Positions 24,006 to 35,268 of a stretch of DNA of 64,000 bases are shown piece after piece; the stretch's first letter is position 1; every line of letters starts with the position of its first letter. Origin of the DNA: Vigna angularis (Eukaryota > Streptophyta > Magnoliopsida > Fabales > Fabaceae); the NCBI RefSeq assembly GCF_016808095.1, contig NC_068976.1, positions 2,066,001-2,130,000 on the forward strand, given 5' to 3'. The notes beneath the pieces were generated by a model. It was not told where the DNA came from, ran no database searches, and saw only the letters and a list, made by a program, of their open reading frames with translations. Made by a program: the position numbers and the translations under genes.

Positions 24006-26507
24006 TGATAGGCTGTCGTTGAAGCTATCAAATTAATACTACTTTTCAAGGCAACTTCAGTATTGCCAAGTAGTATTCAAGAAAGTAGACAGGGTTGAAG
24101 TAACCCTGAGTCGTCTCCCAACAAACACGGAATTGCTTTTGAATATCTGTGACTCTTACGAATGCTATGCAATGCTTATGAATAAAAGTAATGGTTGAAG
24201 AGTGTTTAAAGAATAAATAAGAAACTTAAAAACAGTTACGATGAAATAGGCTAATTCCACTGCTTTTCCAAGATAGATTCATCATCGGTTATTCACGGAT
24301 AATTGTTCAATTGATTATTTTTTAAGTTTCAAATTAATTAAAGTACATTCTTAATTAATTTGAGGGCGATCATGCATTTAACCAAAGTAAATTCTCAATC
24401 AAATGCAAAACCTTTCTAGATTATTCACAATAAATTCAACCAAAGTACATTCTCAATCAAATTCTATTGTGTTTAATCATGTCTATTCTTAAATCTCCTA
24501 ACCAAATTAAAAGCTAATCATTCAAAGTAAATTCTCAATTGATTATATTTGAAATTATTACTAATCAATCAAAGTACATTCTCAATTGATAGTAAAAACC
24601 ATTTAATCATATGAAAGTTCCTAAATTAAATCAAAGTAGATTCTCAATTAAACCTAGAAACCCTAGAACTCATATAATCAATATGCATGTAGATTCAAAC
24701 ACATTATGATGCAAAAATCTTTACTTTTAACAAGATAGAGAGATGAAAGACATAGAGAGAACAACTTAAATCAAAAATCAAAGTAAACAATTGCATTAAC
24801 TGAACGTAACCTTAGAATCCGTCATGGAATTGCAGCAGAATAGCCCTAGATGCTTAGCTCTCCATGAATGGAGTTGAATACAAGATGAAAGAAAAGTGAG
24901 AGGAGTATCAGAGAATGAATGAATTAAGTGAAGTCTTTGGGTCTCTTTATATAGGGCTTGATTGAGCTTGAACTCTGAGTATTCAATTGATAGAATCTTT
25001 TATCTTATATCTTCCAAATAACTAAAAGATTTAGATAATTATAACATTATTTGGAAGATATTTTCTGTTGATATTCCCAAATTAATTCAACAACTGAATT
25101 TTATCTTTTAGCTTTTCTGAATTTCCAAAATTACACAAATACCCCGAAATTTCCTCTATCTGCATTTTAGCCCCAACTGAATTTCCTAAAATTTGCAACT
25201 GAACCCCTCAGTTGACCAGAATCAATTCTGTTTGACCAGTTTTTCGTAGTCAATGGGAGACTGACACGTGTCAGCCCCTTTCCCACCCAAAATTAGGGTT
25301 TCAGATTGGGGAAAGTGAGCTCTTGTGCCTCTTCCTGCGCTGCTGTTCGAATTGGTTCGAACTCGCCTTCTGTGAATCTGGTTTTTCTGAGTGCAGGTGG
25401 AAACGCGAAGACGATGATGAGAACGAAGGCAGCGGAGGCGCGATTTCTTGGTTGCAGATCCGGTGATGGTCTGATGCGTAGAGACTTCGACGGTGGCTTT
25501 GCTTGCGGTGCATGGTTGCGGCGAGGTAGTGACCGACGAAGGAGGACTCGCGTCTATGGTGGAGAGATTCACCCAGTGGTGGCCTCGCGAGAACGATGGA
25601 ACGGCGTGATGAAGATGATTTCGGAGGAGGCGGCAAGGTGTCCCGCGAGGAGATGTCGCGATTGGGTTTCGAGAATGGAGAAGATGAAGATGACGGTGGC
25701 TGTGGAAGAAGCTTGCGTCAATGAAGGAGAGGCGCTGTGGTGGCGTCTCCGTTAATGGCGCGATGAAGGTGGATGTTGCGGCGGCTTCACGACGGCATGG
25801 AGATGGTGGCGCGATTTGGTTTCGAGAAGAGAGAAGATGAACGGAGGTCGCGACATGGTGGTGACGACGGCACGATAGTGGCTGTCCGGTGACGGAGTGG
25901 TGCGGCGGGAAGGTGGTGACGGCTAGGGTTCTGTTGGAGAAGGTGGAAGATGATGCTCATGGGTTAGGGCTGAGGTGGCGAAACCTGATTGGCTCACTGA
26001 TTAGTGCAAGGATAAGTGACGTGGCATCATCTGGACGGTTTGATATGTTAGTGGAGGGATTTGGACACGTGGCAACATTTGATAAAATCTGGCTTAATTA
26101 GTGGTAGGAGAGGTATGGGTAGGAAATTTTAGGAGGTGTATTCAGAATAGGGTTACTGTTGGGCTTAGTATTTGGGCCTGGTTAAGAGAAGAAGGGTGTA
26201 TATAGGGAAATTGGGAGGTGCAAGGGTAAAAGTTGTCTGTTTGACCCATCTGTATATTATTTTCCAAATAAAACCTGATTTTGGGCCTTGAATTGCCATT
26301 TGGACCAATAAAACTTATATTATCAGCTGCACAAATAAACATTAGAACATCGAAGAATAATTTATGCGCTAAAACTTACTTTTTACGTCTCTTTATTTCC
26401 CAAACCCAATCATCACAAATTCACTTAAAATCAACCATTTAAACACAATTATCCCATCAAAATTTTAATTTTCAAACATAAATGTGGGCATAAATATGCA
26501 CTCATCC
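24006..26507. mobile_element. 2.5-kb insertion in RNase H, probable long solo LTR, TSD ATAAG
   Basis: ATAAG occurs at 24001-24005 and again at 26508-26512, where the RNase H frame resumes (RHHFLRDH). This is a 5-bp target duplication, as made by LTR retrotransposons. The insert begins TGATAGGCTGTCG but ends CACTCATCC, so the 3' end is not the usual CA. No coding domain was found. Its layout matches the 1515-bp LTR at 30810: a 'gtctcccaa' block near the left end, many T/A-rich words, a CTCCAT..ATGGAG hairpin (24863-24876) and a GC-rich stretch (25300-26000). A very long solo LTR on the minus strand is the best guess. The words 'caaagta(a/c)attctcaatt' recur about eight times in 24330-24650. 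Confidence 0.6.
24330..24650. repeat. Short interspersed 'caaagtaNattctcaat' repeats
   Basis: Variants of AAAGTACATTCTCAATCAAA recur roughly every 35-60 bases, about eight times, with unrelated AT-rich spacers. They are imperfect and not a strict tandem array. Confidence 0.7.
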
Positions 26508-26666
26508 ATAAGACATCACTTCTTAAGAGACCATATCCAAAAGGGTGATTGCACAATAGAGTATATTCATATATTACATCAATTAGCAGACATTTTCAGC
26601 AAGGCATTACCTAAGGATAGGTTCTATGATCTTAGACAAGAGTTAGTTGTATTAGATATGTCTTAG
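26508..26666 (+). pseudogene. RNase H C-terminal end of the sirevirus pol
   Basis: This continues the RNase H frame after the 2.5-kb insertion: RHHFLRDHIQKGDCTIEY, QLADIFSKALPKDRF, ending VLDMS and TAG at 26664-26666. ADIFTKxL-type wording is the standard end of copia pol. It keeps the frame seen before the insertion. Confidence 0.9.
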
Positions 26667-26704
26667 AATTAAGATTAATGACTTTTTCAAGTTTTTCGTA
26701 CTTC

Positions 26705-26935
26705 CAACGTATTTAATCGATTATCATAGGGATATAATCGATTATTCCAAGCATTTAGAAAAGGTTTCGATTCGCATAAAATCGATTATTACGAAGCATA
26801 ATCAATTAGCCTTACTCGTTCTTCAAATCTGGGTATTCATAAACAGATAATCGATTAACTCCATTAATAATCAATTATCATTGAATTTCTGGGATTAAAT
26901 TTTTTATGAGATAATCGATTATTAATCGATTATCA
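26705..26935. repeat. Cluster of ATCGAT palindromes between pol and env-like ORF
   Basis: Variants of (G)ATAATCGATTAT(C) occur about nine times in 230 bases, some intact, some with C>A changes (ATCAAT). The same palindrome occurs twice in each LTR (near 18693/18714 and 29394/29415). Confidence 0.85.
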
Positions 26936-27131
26936 CGTGTGAAGTTTAAAAAATAGAGTCGTTACAAACGTTCATAAACGACTAGTTTTTTCACTTTTTC
27001 CTATAAATAACCCTTCATAATCGATTAATAGACATTCCCTTGCACCCAAAACTCTGCCCATCTCAAATTTACATTAAATCTCCCTCCTACCCTCACCACT
27101 CTTCACATATCCCATCTTTTCTCATTTTGTC

Positions 27132-28315
27132 ATGGCTGATTCAAGAAGACCTTGCAGACGGGCTGTTGGAGCTTCTTTATCCAAACCCCGTGCTCCTCAC
27201 CTTGCATCCATTGATGGCTGGATTTTCGATCAAGAAAAGCATGCAGATTTTGCTAACTTTTGGCAGGAACGTCGGATCATGGCAGCTAAATTCATCAGGT
27301 TGGATTTCTACCGATTTTGTGGCTTCCAATTCCCTGATTTATTTGGAGCTCAAGGTCTCACTCATCTAGTAGAACAAAAATGCTGCATATATCCTGATCT
27401 CATCAGAGTGTTCTACTTCAACGTAAAGTACCGCGATGGAATCTTTACAACCAAGGTGAAGGGGATCCCAATTATTCTGGATGACGATATATGAACAAAC
27501 GTGGCACAACTCACCATTTGGGATGATGTTGTCAAAGTTCATCTTGGGGTCTCAAACTTTAATCGCTTGTTAGCCTTCCAATCCTTTCAGCGACATCCTC
27601 AACAACAAATCAATCGCCATCAATTCCTGGTGGGGGGCTTCAAGGTAGAAGAACATTTAATTCATTATCTGATAGTGTGGCTTTTGTGCCCCGTGCTACC
27701 AATCATGCTCAATGTTCTGATAAGGATCTTCTTCTTTATGGGATTTTAAATAATATCCATATTGATTTGCCTGCACTCATCTCAGATACTATGCTTAAAG
27801 CCAAGATGTATCATGCTTATCATCTTCTCTATGCTCTCCTAATTTCTAGAATTCTTGAACATAAAGGAGTTAGTGTAGTTGGTGAGCACACCCAAGCCAT
27901 CCAATCAATTGGCACTGAAATTGGGGAGACAACTTTTCGTCAAATGGGTTTTGTTGCCCGTGGGTGTGTGATCCTTCACAAGGATGACGAAAATCAGGAA
28001 GCTGAAGATGATGATATGGATGCACATATGACAAAACCAGTAGGTGTTGCTGCTCCATCTGAAGTTGTACCTTCTACCATGCCTGCATCCTCCTCTCTCT
28101 CTCTCTCCATGGAAGAATACTTTGCAAATTTGTCCAAGCAATTGGAGGACATGAGTTTAGCTCATCAAGCACGTTTTGATGAACTCATTGAGATGCAACA
28201 AACTCATGAGGAATACGCGATTGAGAAGTTTGACGATTTTGACACTCGTCTTGGTAACATTGAAAATCGTCTCAATCTTCATCCTCTGAAAAAACCACCT
28301 AGTCCAGAATTCTAG
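27132..28315 (+). pseudogene. env-like / extra ORF of the sirevirus element, broken
   Basis: It starts at ATG 27132 (MADSRRPCRRAVG). The body (FIRLDFYRFCGFQFPDLFG, LVEQKCCIYPDLIRVFYFN, VKGIPIILDDDI) resembles the plant retrotransposon protein found after pol in legume SIRE-type elements. A TGA at 27492-27494 interrupts it in frame, and a frameshift between about 27600 and 27680 moves it into the frame that reads FVPRATNHAQCSDKDLLLYG. The C-terminus (about 28090-28280) has heptad-like Leu spacing and acidic/Gln residues, a probable coiled coil. No convincing signal peptide or transmembrane segment was seen, so 'envelope' is a name by position only. Its role is unknown. Confidence 0.75.
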
Positions 28316-28464
28316 ATTAGGCTGCTTGCTTGTTTGTTTTAAATTAGTGTGATGATTTTGCTGTTTTTGAATTTCCCTTATGTTATAATGACACTTTCCC
28401 TAAATTAAATGGAATCCTTTCTTATTCTAATATAGTGAATACATTGTTTTATTGAGGGAAGAAC

Positions 28465-28640
28465 ATTTTGAGGGGGAGTATGTTTGATCTTTTTGCTTAT
28501 GATCAAAAAGGGGGAGAGCACAAACTTCTAGTGCAGTTACTACTAACCTGTTTCTATGTTTGTAAGTTTGTATTCTATGCAGATACACAAAGGTGCTTTT
28601 CATCAAGGAATTTTTTATCATCACCAAAAAGGGGGAGATT
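28465..28640 (+). other. Three polypurine tracts before the 3' LTR
   Basis: GAGGGGGAG (near 28469), AAAAAGGGGGAGAG (near 28505) and AAAAAGGGGGAGATT (28626-28640) lie in series. The last abuts the LTR. Multiple polypurine tracts are a known feature of sireviruses and prime plus-strand DNA synthesis. Confidence 0.85.
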
Positions 28641-30038
28641 GTTACCAATGTGGAGCATTAGTGTCATGAAGATAATGATTTTGATGATGTTACAAAGTGA
28701 AGAATATGAAGACCCTTGTTGTCTTAAGTTTAAAAGCACTCCTATATATTGGTCTACGAGGAAAGGGAACAAGAGCCCAATTACAAACTGAACGGTCAGG
28801 AACACAGCTGAAGGCTAAACACATGCCGAACACAGTTGAAGACCGAACGACGTATATCAGATGAAAGTTGAACACAGTTGAGGGCTGAAAATAGCAAAAA
28901 GTTTGAATGACGTATAACAGTCGAAAGGCGAATAAGACAAAAACACAACACATGTACATGACCGAGACCAAGTGAGGTATGAACAAGATCGAGCGGTTAG
29001 GACCGAGCAATGGAAGACAAGAACGAGACCAAGCGGTTGGACAGTGAAGTGGTGGTAAGAAAAAATTGAGTCCTGACAACCGAGCAAAGGCATGAATGTG
29101 ACTGAATGATCACTAATAAATGAAGGCTGAACACAAAGCCGAATGATATTTAGTCCAACTAACACTGTAAAATAAAATAGAAATGGGAAGGCATAGAGAA
29201 GTTTAGCTGAACCGTGGACAACAGTAAGAAAGAAGAAGAAGAGCACTGAATGGTGGAAAGCTGTGAGAAAGAAGAAGAAAGAAGTCGAACGGTAGAAGGC
29301 TGTGAGAGCTCAAAACAAACGGTAAAAGGAATTGAAGAAGTAAAGCCGAATGGTTTGAAGAGTCAACATTCAAACTATTTCAAGTCTCGTAGATAATCGA
29401 TTATCACTTACAATAATCGATTATCATTGGCAGTTGTAATATGTCGTTTCAGTTTTAGACCAGTAGGCTATATATACTCTTTTCCAAAACCTTCCAAATT
29501 AACTTTGCGATTTTGAGAATACAGTGCAATCTGAGAAAGTTCTCAAGTGTTAGTTCTTGCTCTTGTCAAGTCTTGTGAATAGAAAAAGCTCGCGCTTTGT
29601 GTGTCAAAGGTCGAAGTTGTTCTCTTAAAGTTGACTGAGTGTTCCTGCTTCTGGTTCGTTTGTCGAAGGAAGTTGCTTCCTTCGTTTGTCGAAGGAAGAT
29701 TGTTCTGTTCGTTTATTGAACGAAAGGTGTTCTCGTTTCTTAATCTCCATTCACTATCTTGTAATCTGTACAAACTGTGAAACTGTTTTTAGTGAAAAAG
29801 GTTAATCACTATTCATAGTGATTAACGACTGGACGTAGAATCTTTTGATTCGAACCAGGATAAAAATCATTTGTGTGATTTTGTACTCCCTATACTCTTT
29901 ATATTTTTTGCACATCAACTGTTTGATAAAACGTTAATAAGAAAATTAAAGGAACCATTTTTTTAAAATTGACTGAACACGCTTTACGCTATTTTATTCC
30001 GTTACGAGACTCGATGATACTGGTTGTTTTAACCAACA
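28640..30038 (+). repeat. 3' LTR of the sirevirus element, full length 1.4 kb
   Basis: It runs from TGTTACCAATG to TTTTAACCAACA. Its second half matches the truncated 5' LTR. The first half (28790-29330) holds many diverged words of the type 'gaacacagttgaagg', 'cgaacg' and 'gaccgag'. The TATA-like CTATATATA is near 29468. Confidence 0.9.
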
Positions 30039-30804
30039 TTTTCTTATTGCCACTTTATGTTGCGTTTCAACTCGAGTTTTGGCATGTCGAGTTCATTTTT
30101 GTGTTTGGTCTATCGCTTTAAGTTGTCTATTACAGCTCGGTCCCTCTATTTTGTTAAGGCTTTACTCATATGGATGTCTTTTTGTTTCTCGATTGAAACA
30201 CCTTTTTATGGTATATTTAACTCTAATGCTACCTCCGTCATCTTTTATTGAATATTTGAGAAACATGAATATTAGTTAAAAGGAAGACTTTTATTAGGAA
30301 ACTCAAGAGTGCCTCATTAAGGCCATGGTCGACAAAAACCCAAAAAACATGGTTCTGAAAGAAAAAAGAATATATCTTAAAGAAGAAAAGAAAAAAGGCT
30401 CATATGATCATGCAACATTTTATTTTACGTGTGTTAGGACAAGCTTCTCTCCGTGCTCTTTCCAATTATGGGCTTCCTTTTCTCGCGAAACCTCCAGCTA
30501 TGGTGTAGGTGCTTCCCCTTGGTTAGGCTAGGTTGGGTTGGACGATTTGGCTTCACATGACTGGCTGTGTTGTAGCGAGTTGCTAGTCTTGGACGACCTT
30601 GCCCCTTGGAACCTAGAGGATCATGTTGTTGCTCTGACTGTCCATGGCTCTATCCTACAAAGCCACCTCAACCTCGGTCTAAACCCCAACTTGGGTATTT
30701 GTCGCATCCTTAGCCGTTTCCTTACTGGATAATTCAGGCTAGAGTCCTGGAGCAAATCAGTTCTTTATATAACGACAATCATCAATATTATGTCCTGCTC
30801 TTTG
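30039..30804 (-). pseudogene. Minus-strand Ty3/gypsy remnant, gag C-terminus side
   Basis: Read on the minus strand from 30804, the sequence gives HHQRAGHNIDDCRYIKN, matching the H..GH..DDC motif at the gag C-terminus of gypsy elements of the Tat/Ogre kind. It continues the gag at 36789-38270, from which it is separated by the LTR element at 30810-36783. Further left the reading decays and only weak similarity remains. The plus-strand ORFs here (30057-30732) are antisense shadows. Confidence 0.6.
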
Positions 30805-30809
30805 GTGGT

Positions 30810-32324
30810 TGATGATGCCCAACTTAACTTGTTAGCCGTTGCTAGGACTCGGGTTCAATCCCCAAATCCTTGGCAACGGCGCTAAAAACTTGTTAGCTCA
30901 AAAAATACTTGTTGGGCTCGATTTCGGCAAGTGCACCGAATCGTTCAAGTAATAAACCGGTAAGACCGGGTATCGTTTTCCCAAGAGACTCGTAATACTA
31001 GAGAATTGTGCGATTAACAACTCATATAGACTCAATAACATAACATCAATATACAGAACAAGTGCAGGAATGTAAATTCATACATAATTACAAGGTTGGA
31101 CTTTGGTATTGAAGGCACTTGGAAATGGAAAAGACTAGAAATGGTATGAAATGACATTGCTAAGGTTAGTTTTCACCAATGCACTCTTGTGTATAACCAA
31201 TTTTATCTCCTCTCTATCAATTTACTAAAGTCAATCCACTAAAACACTCTAGCCCTAATTCCTTAGGTGAAAGAGCCTAGGTTTTCCTTACCAAATCCCA
31301 ATTCCTTGGCAATCTAACAAGCAAAACCCGCATTAAAGAGCTGGGATCTAAGACAACATGTGAATCATCTTCCATTCCTAGAATCAATGACCCACAAGGA
31401 CTCCTATTTCAGTTCAAGATTTCATCTTACGTTCCCATAATCCATAAAACCCCAAAATCAAGTCATGAACGTTCCCATTACATGCAAGCTTTAAGATTGG
31501 AAACAAGAATACTAGCAATTGGTAGAAAAGGCATATATAAATTCAAATCATTCAACAATTACACAAGAATTCAAAGGCTACAACTAATCCCAACAAAGAT
31601 GGGTTTGGCTCTCCATTTCCATGGAGAGCCCTAAAGCTTACAAGATGACCATGGAAGAAGATGAAGAACCCAAGAGGAAGAAGGGAGTGTTCCCACGAAC
31701 CCTAGCAGTCCTCCAAGCTCTCCTCTGAGTGAAATCGCGCCTCCAAATGACCAAAGACCAAAACCCCATTGCGTTTCTGGGTTAAATAAGCTGGATCTGA
31801 CACATCAGCAAAAGTCGCGCCCGGGCGCCCTCTCAGTCGCGCCCGGGCGCGAGCCTCTCGGAAAAAGTCGCGCCTGGGCGCCCCATTTCTCACGCCTGGG
31901 CGCAAGCTTCTCGCAAAAAGTCGCGCCCGGGCGCCCCTTTTTCACGCCCGGGCGCGACCAGCACACAAAACTGGCACCTGGTCACTTTTCTGTGCAGAAA
32001 CTGGCCCTGGTGCAGTCGCGCTTGGGCGCCCCTCAGCCAGGGGGGGCTTGGGCCTGACTTTTCAGCACTGCATCATTTTCACTTTTTCTGCAGATCTGCT
32101 TGCTTCTAGTGGTTGGTTCATCCTTAGACATTGTTGGAGAGTCTTCCAAGCTCATTTTTAGCTACAAAATAAGGGATTAATGATGAAAGTACATCAAAGT
32201 AGCCAAAAACACAATTATTTAGAAAATAAGACAAAACAAGAGGATTAAGCAAGTTATAAGTAAGAAAGGAGTTGATTTTGCCATTAAAATGATGCTTAAA
32301 ATATGGTATAATTTAGCATTATCA
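30810..32324 (-). repeat. LTR (3' LTR on the minus strand)
   Basis: It starts TGATGATGCCC and ends ATTTAGCATTATCA on the plus strand. It contains a perfect 10-bp hairpin with a 4-base loop at 31607-31630 (GGCTCTCCAT...ATGGAGAGCC). It also has a run of GCGCCCGGGCGC palindromes at 31815-31955. Confidence 0.95.
31815..32050. repeat. GC-rich palindrome array in the LTR
   Basis: CGCGCCCGGGCGCC-type words recur about seven times, spaced by short AT-richer linkers. Several copies carry C>T changes. The second LTR has the same array at 36274-36510 with additional C>T or G>A changes. Confidence 0.9.
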
Positions 32325-35268
32325 AAATACCCCCAAACTTACAACTTTGCTTGTCCTCAAGCAAAAGTACTTCTCCTAGCAAACAATTCAATCACAATGG
32401 TCTAGCAACTCAAGCATAGTTTCAATCAAATAAACAAAATCAATCATGCTTGCTCAACTTATAAATCACATTCAAGAGACAATATAGTCTTAGCAAGCTA
32501 AACTTCAATCATGGTGCTCACAAATTAAAAATCACAAGATAGATGCAAATGATAGATCAACAAACATGGCAAGTTGTTTTCAATGAGTGCATGGAACCAA
32601 TCCTCACCAAGGAAAGTGTTTCACTCAAGCACAATGGTGTATAAGGATGTGTGTCTAACTCTCAACTATCACAATGTTACACAAATCATCTTTGCCTTTC
32701 GTTTCAACAATTTCAAACACATTTACAAGCAAGTTACATCACAAGGACTTTGATTGGCTTGTATTGTGGCTGGGCTAAGAAGAAAAATTGGTTTTTCTGG
32801 ACAACAAAGCACCTTGAGATAAGAGAACAAACAATTTGATTCATGATATAGCTTAGTATCTCTTTTTCTCCAAAATTGAATAACCCACTTCTCAACCTAT
32901 TTCCCAACTCTTTTTCATTGAATTCATGTTTTTGTCTTTCTTCTTCTTTCTTCTTTTTCTTTCTTTTTAGCTCAACTTATTGTTTTTCTCAATGCTCCCC
33001 TTTTGATAAGAACTCCCCCAAACTTAGACCATTCTCCTCACTCTAACATATATGTTCATCTCTACTCAAGGTAAGGAGGTTAATGATTTTTCAATAGGCT
33101 TAAGGTTTCGGGAATGAGAAAGTTTTCTTTAAGGTTCAAAGGTTTAGCATTGGCTTTTAGGCTCAAAATGTAGAAGAGGTGGAAGAACAAGATGGCCTTG
33201 ATCATTTATAACATGCAAGTAACAGTTCAAATAGAGAAACTCAGGCAAAATCAACTGTGATTCCAAAGTAATAACATTCATCAATAAACTCTGAGGCACA
33301 ACATCTCACAGGTTCACTCAAGGTTCCAAAATTTGAAAAACACCATGCCAAGAATATTGATCACAATTAAAACTAAGCATCTATCTCAACAGATACAAGC
33401 AACCACAATCTCAGTTCAACAAGCTCAACCACATAATCTCAATCAGATTTTCAAAATAATTCTCATGGATAAAGAGCAAGCACAACAGATTTGTATTCAA
33501 TTCAAGCATAACAAATGATTCACTCAAATCACCAGACCAATTGCACAAGAACTATCCACAAGGCAAGTCAAAAAAAGAAATCAAAAACACAAATACTGAA
33601 AGCAAATAAGAACTGGAAATTAAAACTGAAAAACCGAATTAAAATGGACTCTTTGCATCTCCAACAGTGTAGGACACTAGCTTCACTTTCATCTGAAACA
33701 TCTTCCTCCAACAGTAGAGTATACTCCGCAACTGCTCCACCTCCCCCATCAGTAAGGGCCTGGCCCCCAGGCCATGGTACACGAGCAGCAAAATCTTCAT
33801 TTCATATGGTGCTCAGCTCACACTTGGCTCAAAGGTTGGCCGATGGTGGTTTTCAAACCTGTAAACTCCTAAGGAAAATGTTATCCTGGACAAGAAAGCT
33901 CAAAGCAAAATTAGCATCCCTTAGTCAACAACTGAAGAGAAGAATCCATAAACACACTAAAAGAAATCGCAAAAGAAAGCAGCAAAACAATCAAAAACCA
34001 AAAAACAAGCAAAAAATTTTGTGCTTAAACCAGTGCTGCTGGGGCCGGGCGCCTACCGAGCAGGAGGCGCCGGGCGTGAACCGAGCCAGGTGCTACTTGA
34101 GCCGGGCGCCTGCTGAGCAGAGGTCTGCTTGAGCCGGGCGCCAACTGAGCCAGGTGCTGCTTGCGCCGGGCGCCTATTGATCAGGAGGCGCCGGGCGTGA
34201 ATTATGCAGAAAACTGCAGAATTCTGCAGTTTTCGAAATTAAGCTCCCCAACTTGTGATTTTTGGTATATGACCCTTATTCACACTCAAATCAATCCAGA
34301 ATATCATGTTTTCATCATTGAAACTTGTCTAAACTATAAGGAATGAAATTGAATGCATGAATGGGTGAATTGAATGCACATTTCCAAAGCTTTTTACTCT
34401 ACAACTCAAAATTGCACTTATGCATCCAAATCATATTTAAGCACTTAAGATCACACCAAAACATCATAGAGCACACTCTAACATGTCATAACAGATTTAA
34501 GCACTTGAAAACACACCAAACAAACCACAAAAACACATTACAACTCAAAAATCACAACAATTCAAAACTACACAAACATGCAAAACATAAGCTACTAATG
34601 CACACAACATAAAAACCACACAAACACAAGTAAAAAGGATAAGAAAATTGGGTTGCCTCCCAAAAGCGCTTGTTTAACGTCATTAGCTTGACGGATTACT
34701 CAATGAAGTGCAAATGTTGATGTTGGTGTGCTCCTTCCACCAACTCTTCTTGAACCACTTTCTAGCCACCATATCAACTCTCTTAGCATAATTCTCTTCA
34801 TCTTAGCCCTTCCACTACCTTGACATCTTCAAATACTCAATCCTCTTGATCAACTTTGGCTTGCTAGGCTTGAGTTCCTTGTCTCTCATCCAAGGGTGGT
34901 GGTGACTAGTCTTTCTCTTTTCCTTCTCCCTTTCTTCTTCATCTTTCACTCAGCACTTGGAGCATCTTCAATGAAGGGAGAATTTTGGGCAGCTTGTAGT
35001 GCTCAAGCTAGTTGTCTCCTTGTGTCCTATAATTTCCTTCAAACTCAGGGTCTTTATGATGCTTTTGAGGCTGCAGTCCTCCTTGTACGAACATCCCCTG
35101 CATACACTTAGACACAACTAGGCTAAAGCCACAAATTAGCCCAAACAAAACTAAAAATCTATTTACAACAAAAAGAGTTAGTTATATAAACAAATCAAGT
35201 CTACATAAGTTAGAAACCTCACAAAAGTCTAGTATTGACACGAGTCCCCGGCAACGGCGCCAAAAACT
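32325..35268 (-). other. Interior of the LARD-like element
   Basis: This is 2.9 kb of low-coding sequence. Next to the 3' LTR on the minus strand is TTGAGGACAAGCAAAGTTG (32341-32359 region), a word commonly seen upstream of the polypurine tract in these elements. At 34025-34200 'gccgggcgcc' recurs at least five times. Near 34650, 'ttgggttgcctcccaaaagc' is a motif shared by many plant Ty3/gypsy non-coding regions. Short ORFs at 33333-34132 and 34161-35111 have no domain and are on the wrong strand for the element. Confidence 0.7.
34025..34200. repeat. Repeated GCCGGGCGCC motif in the interior
   Basis: The motif recurs between 'gagcc(a/g)ggtgctgcttg'-like and 'gagcaggaggc' spacers, a degenerate array of about 45-bp units. 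It echoes the GGGCGCC core of the LTR palindromes. Confidence 0.8.

Larger units (their letters stand above)
18610..30038 (+). mobile_element. Sirevirus-type Ty1/copia retrotransposon, decayed
   Basis: The order is truncated 5' LTR, Met-tRNA primer-binding site, gag with two zinc knuckles, protease, integrase, reverse transcriptase, RNase H, an env-like ORF, several polypurine tracts and a full 3' LTR. Integrase before RT makes it Ty1/copia. The extra ORF after pol and the repeated polypurine tracts match the sirevirus group (SIRE1-like in soybean). A 2.5-kb insertion splits RNase H. Every coding part has stops or frameshifts, so this copy cannot move by itself. No target duplication can be read because the left end is lost. 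Confidence 0.9.

Noticed and set aside
25222..25755. Overlapping GC-rich ORFs on both strands in the 2.5-kb insertion
   Set aside because: No domain was recognised and both strands are open together. The segment lies in a putative LTR, although part of it may derive from a host promoter or gene fragment.
33333..35111. Several short plus-strand ORFs in the LARD-like element
   Set aside because: Wrong strand for the element's primer site and polypurine tract, Lys/Asn/His-rich composition, no domain.
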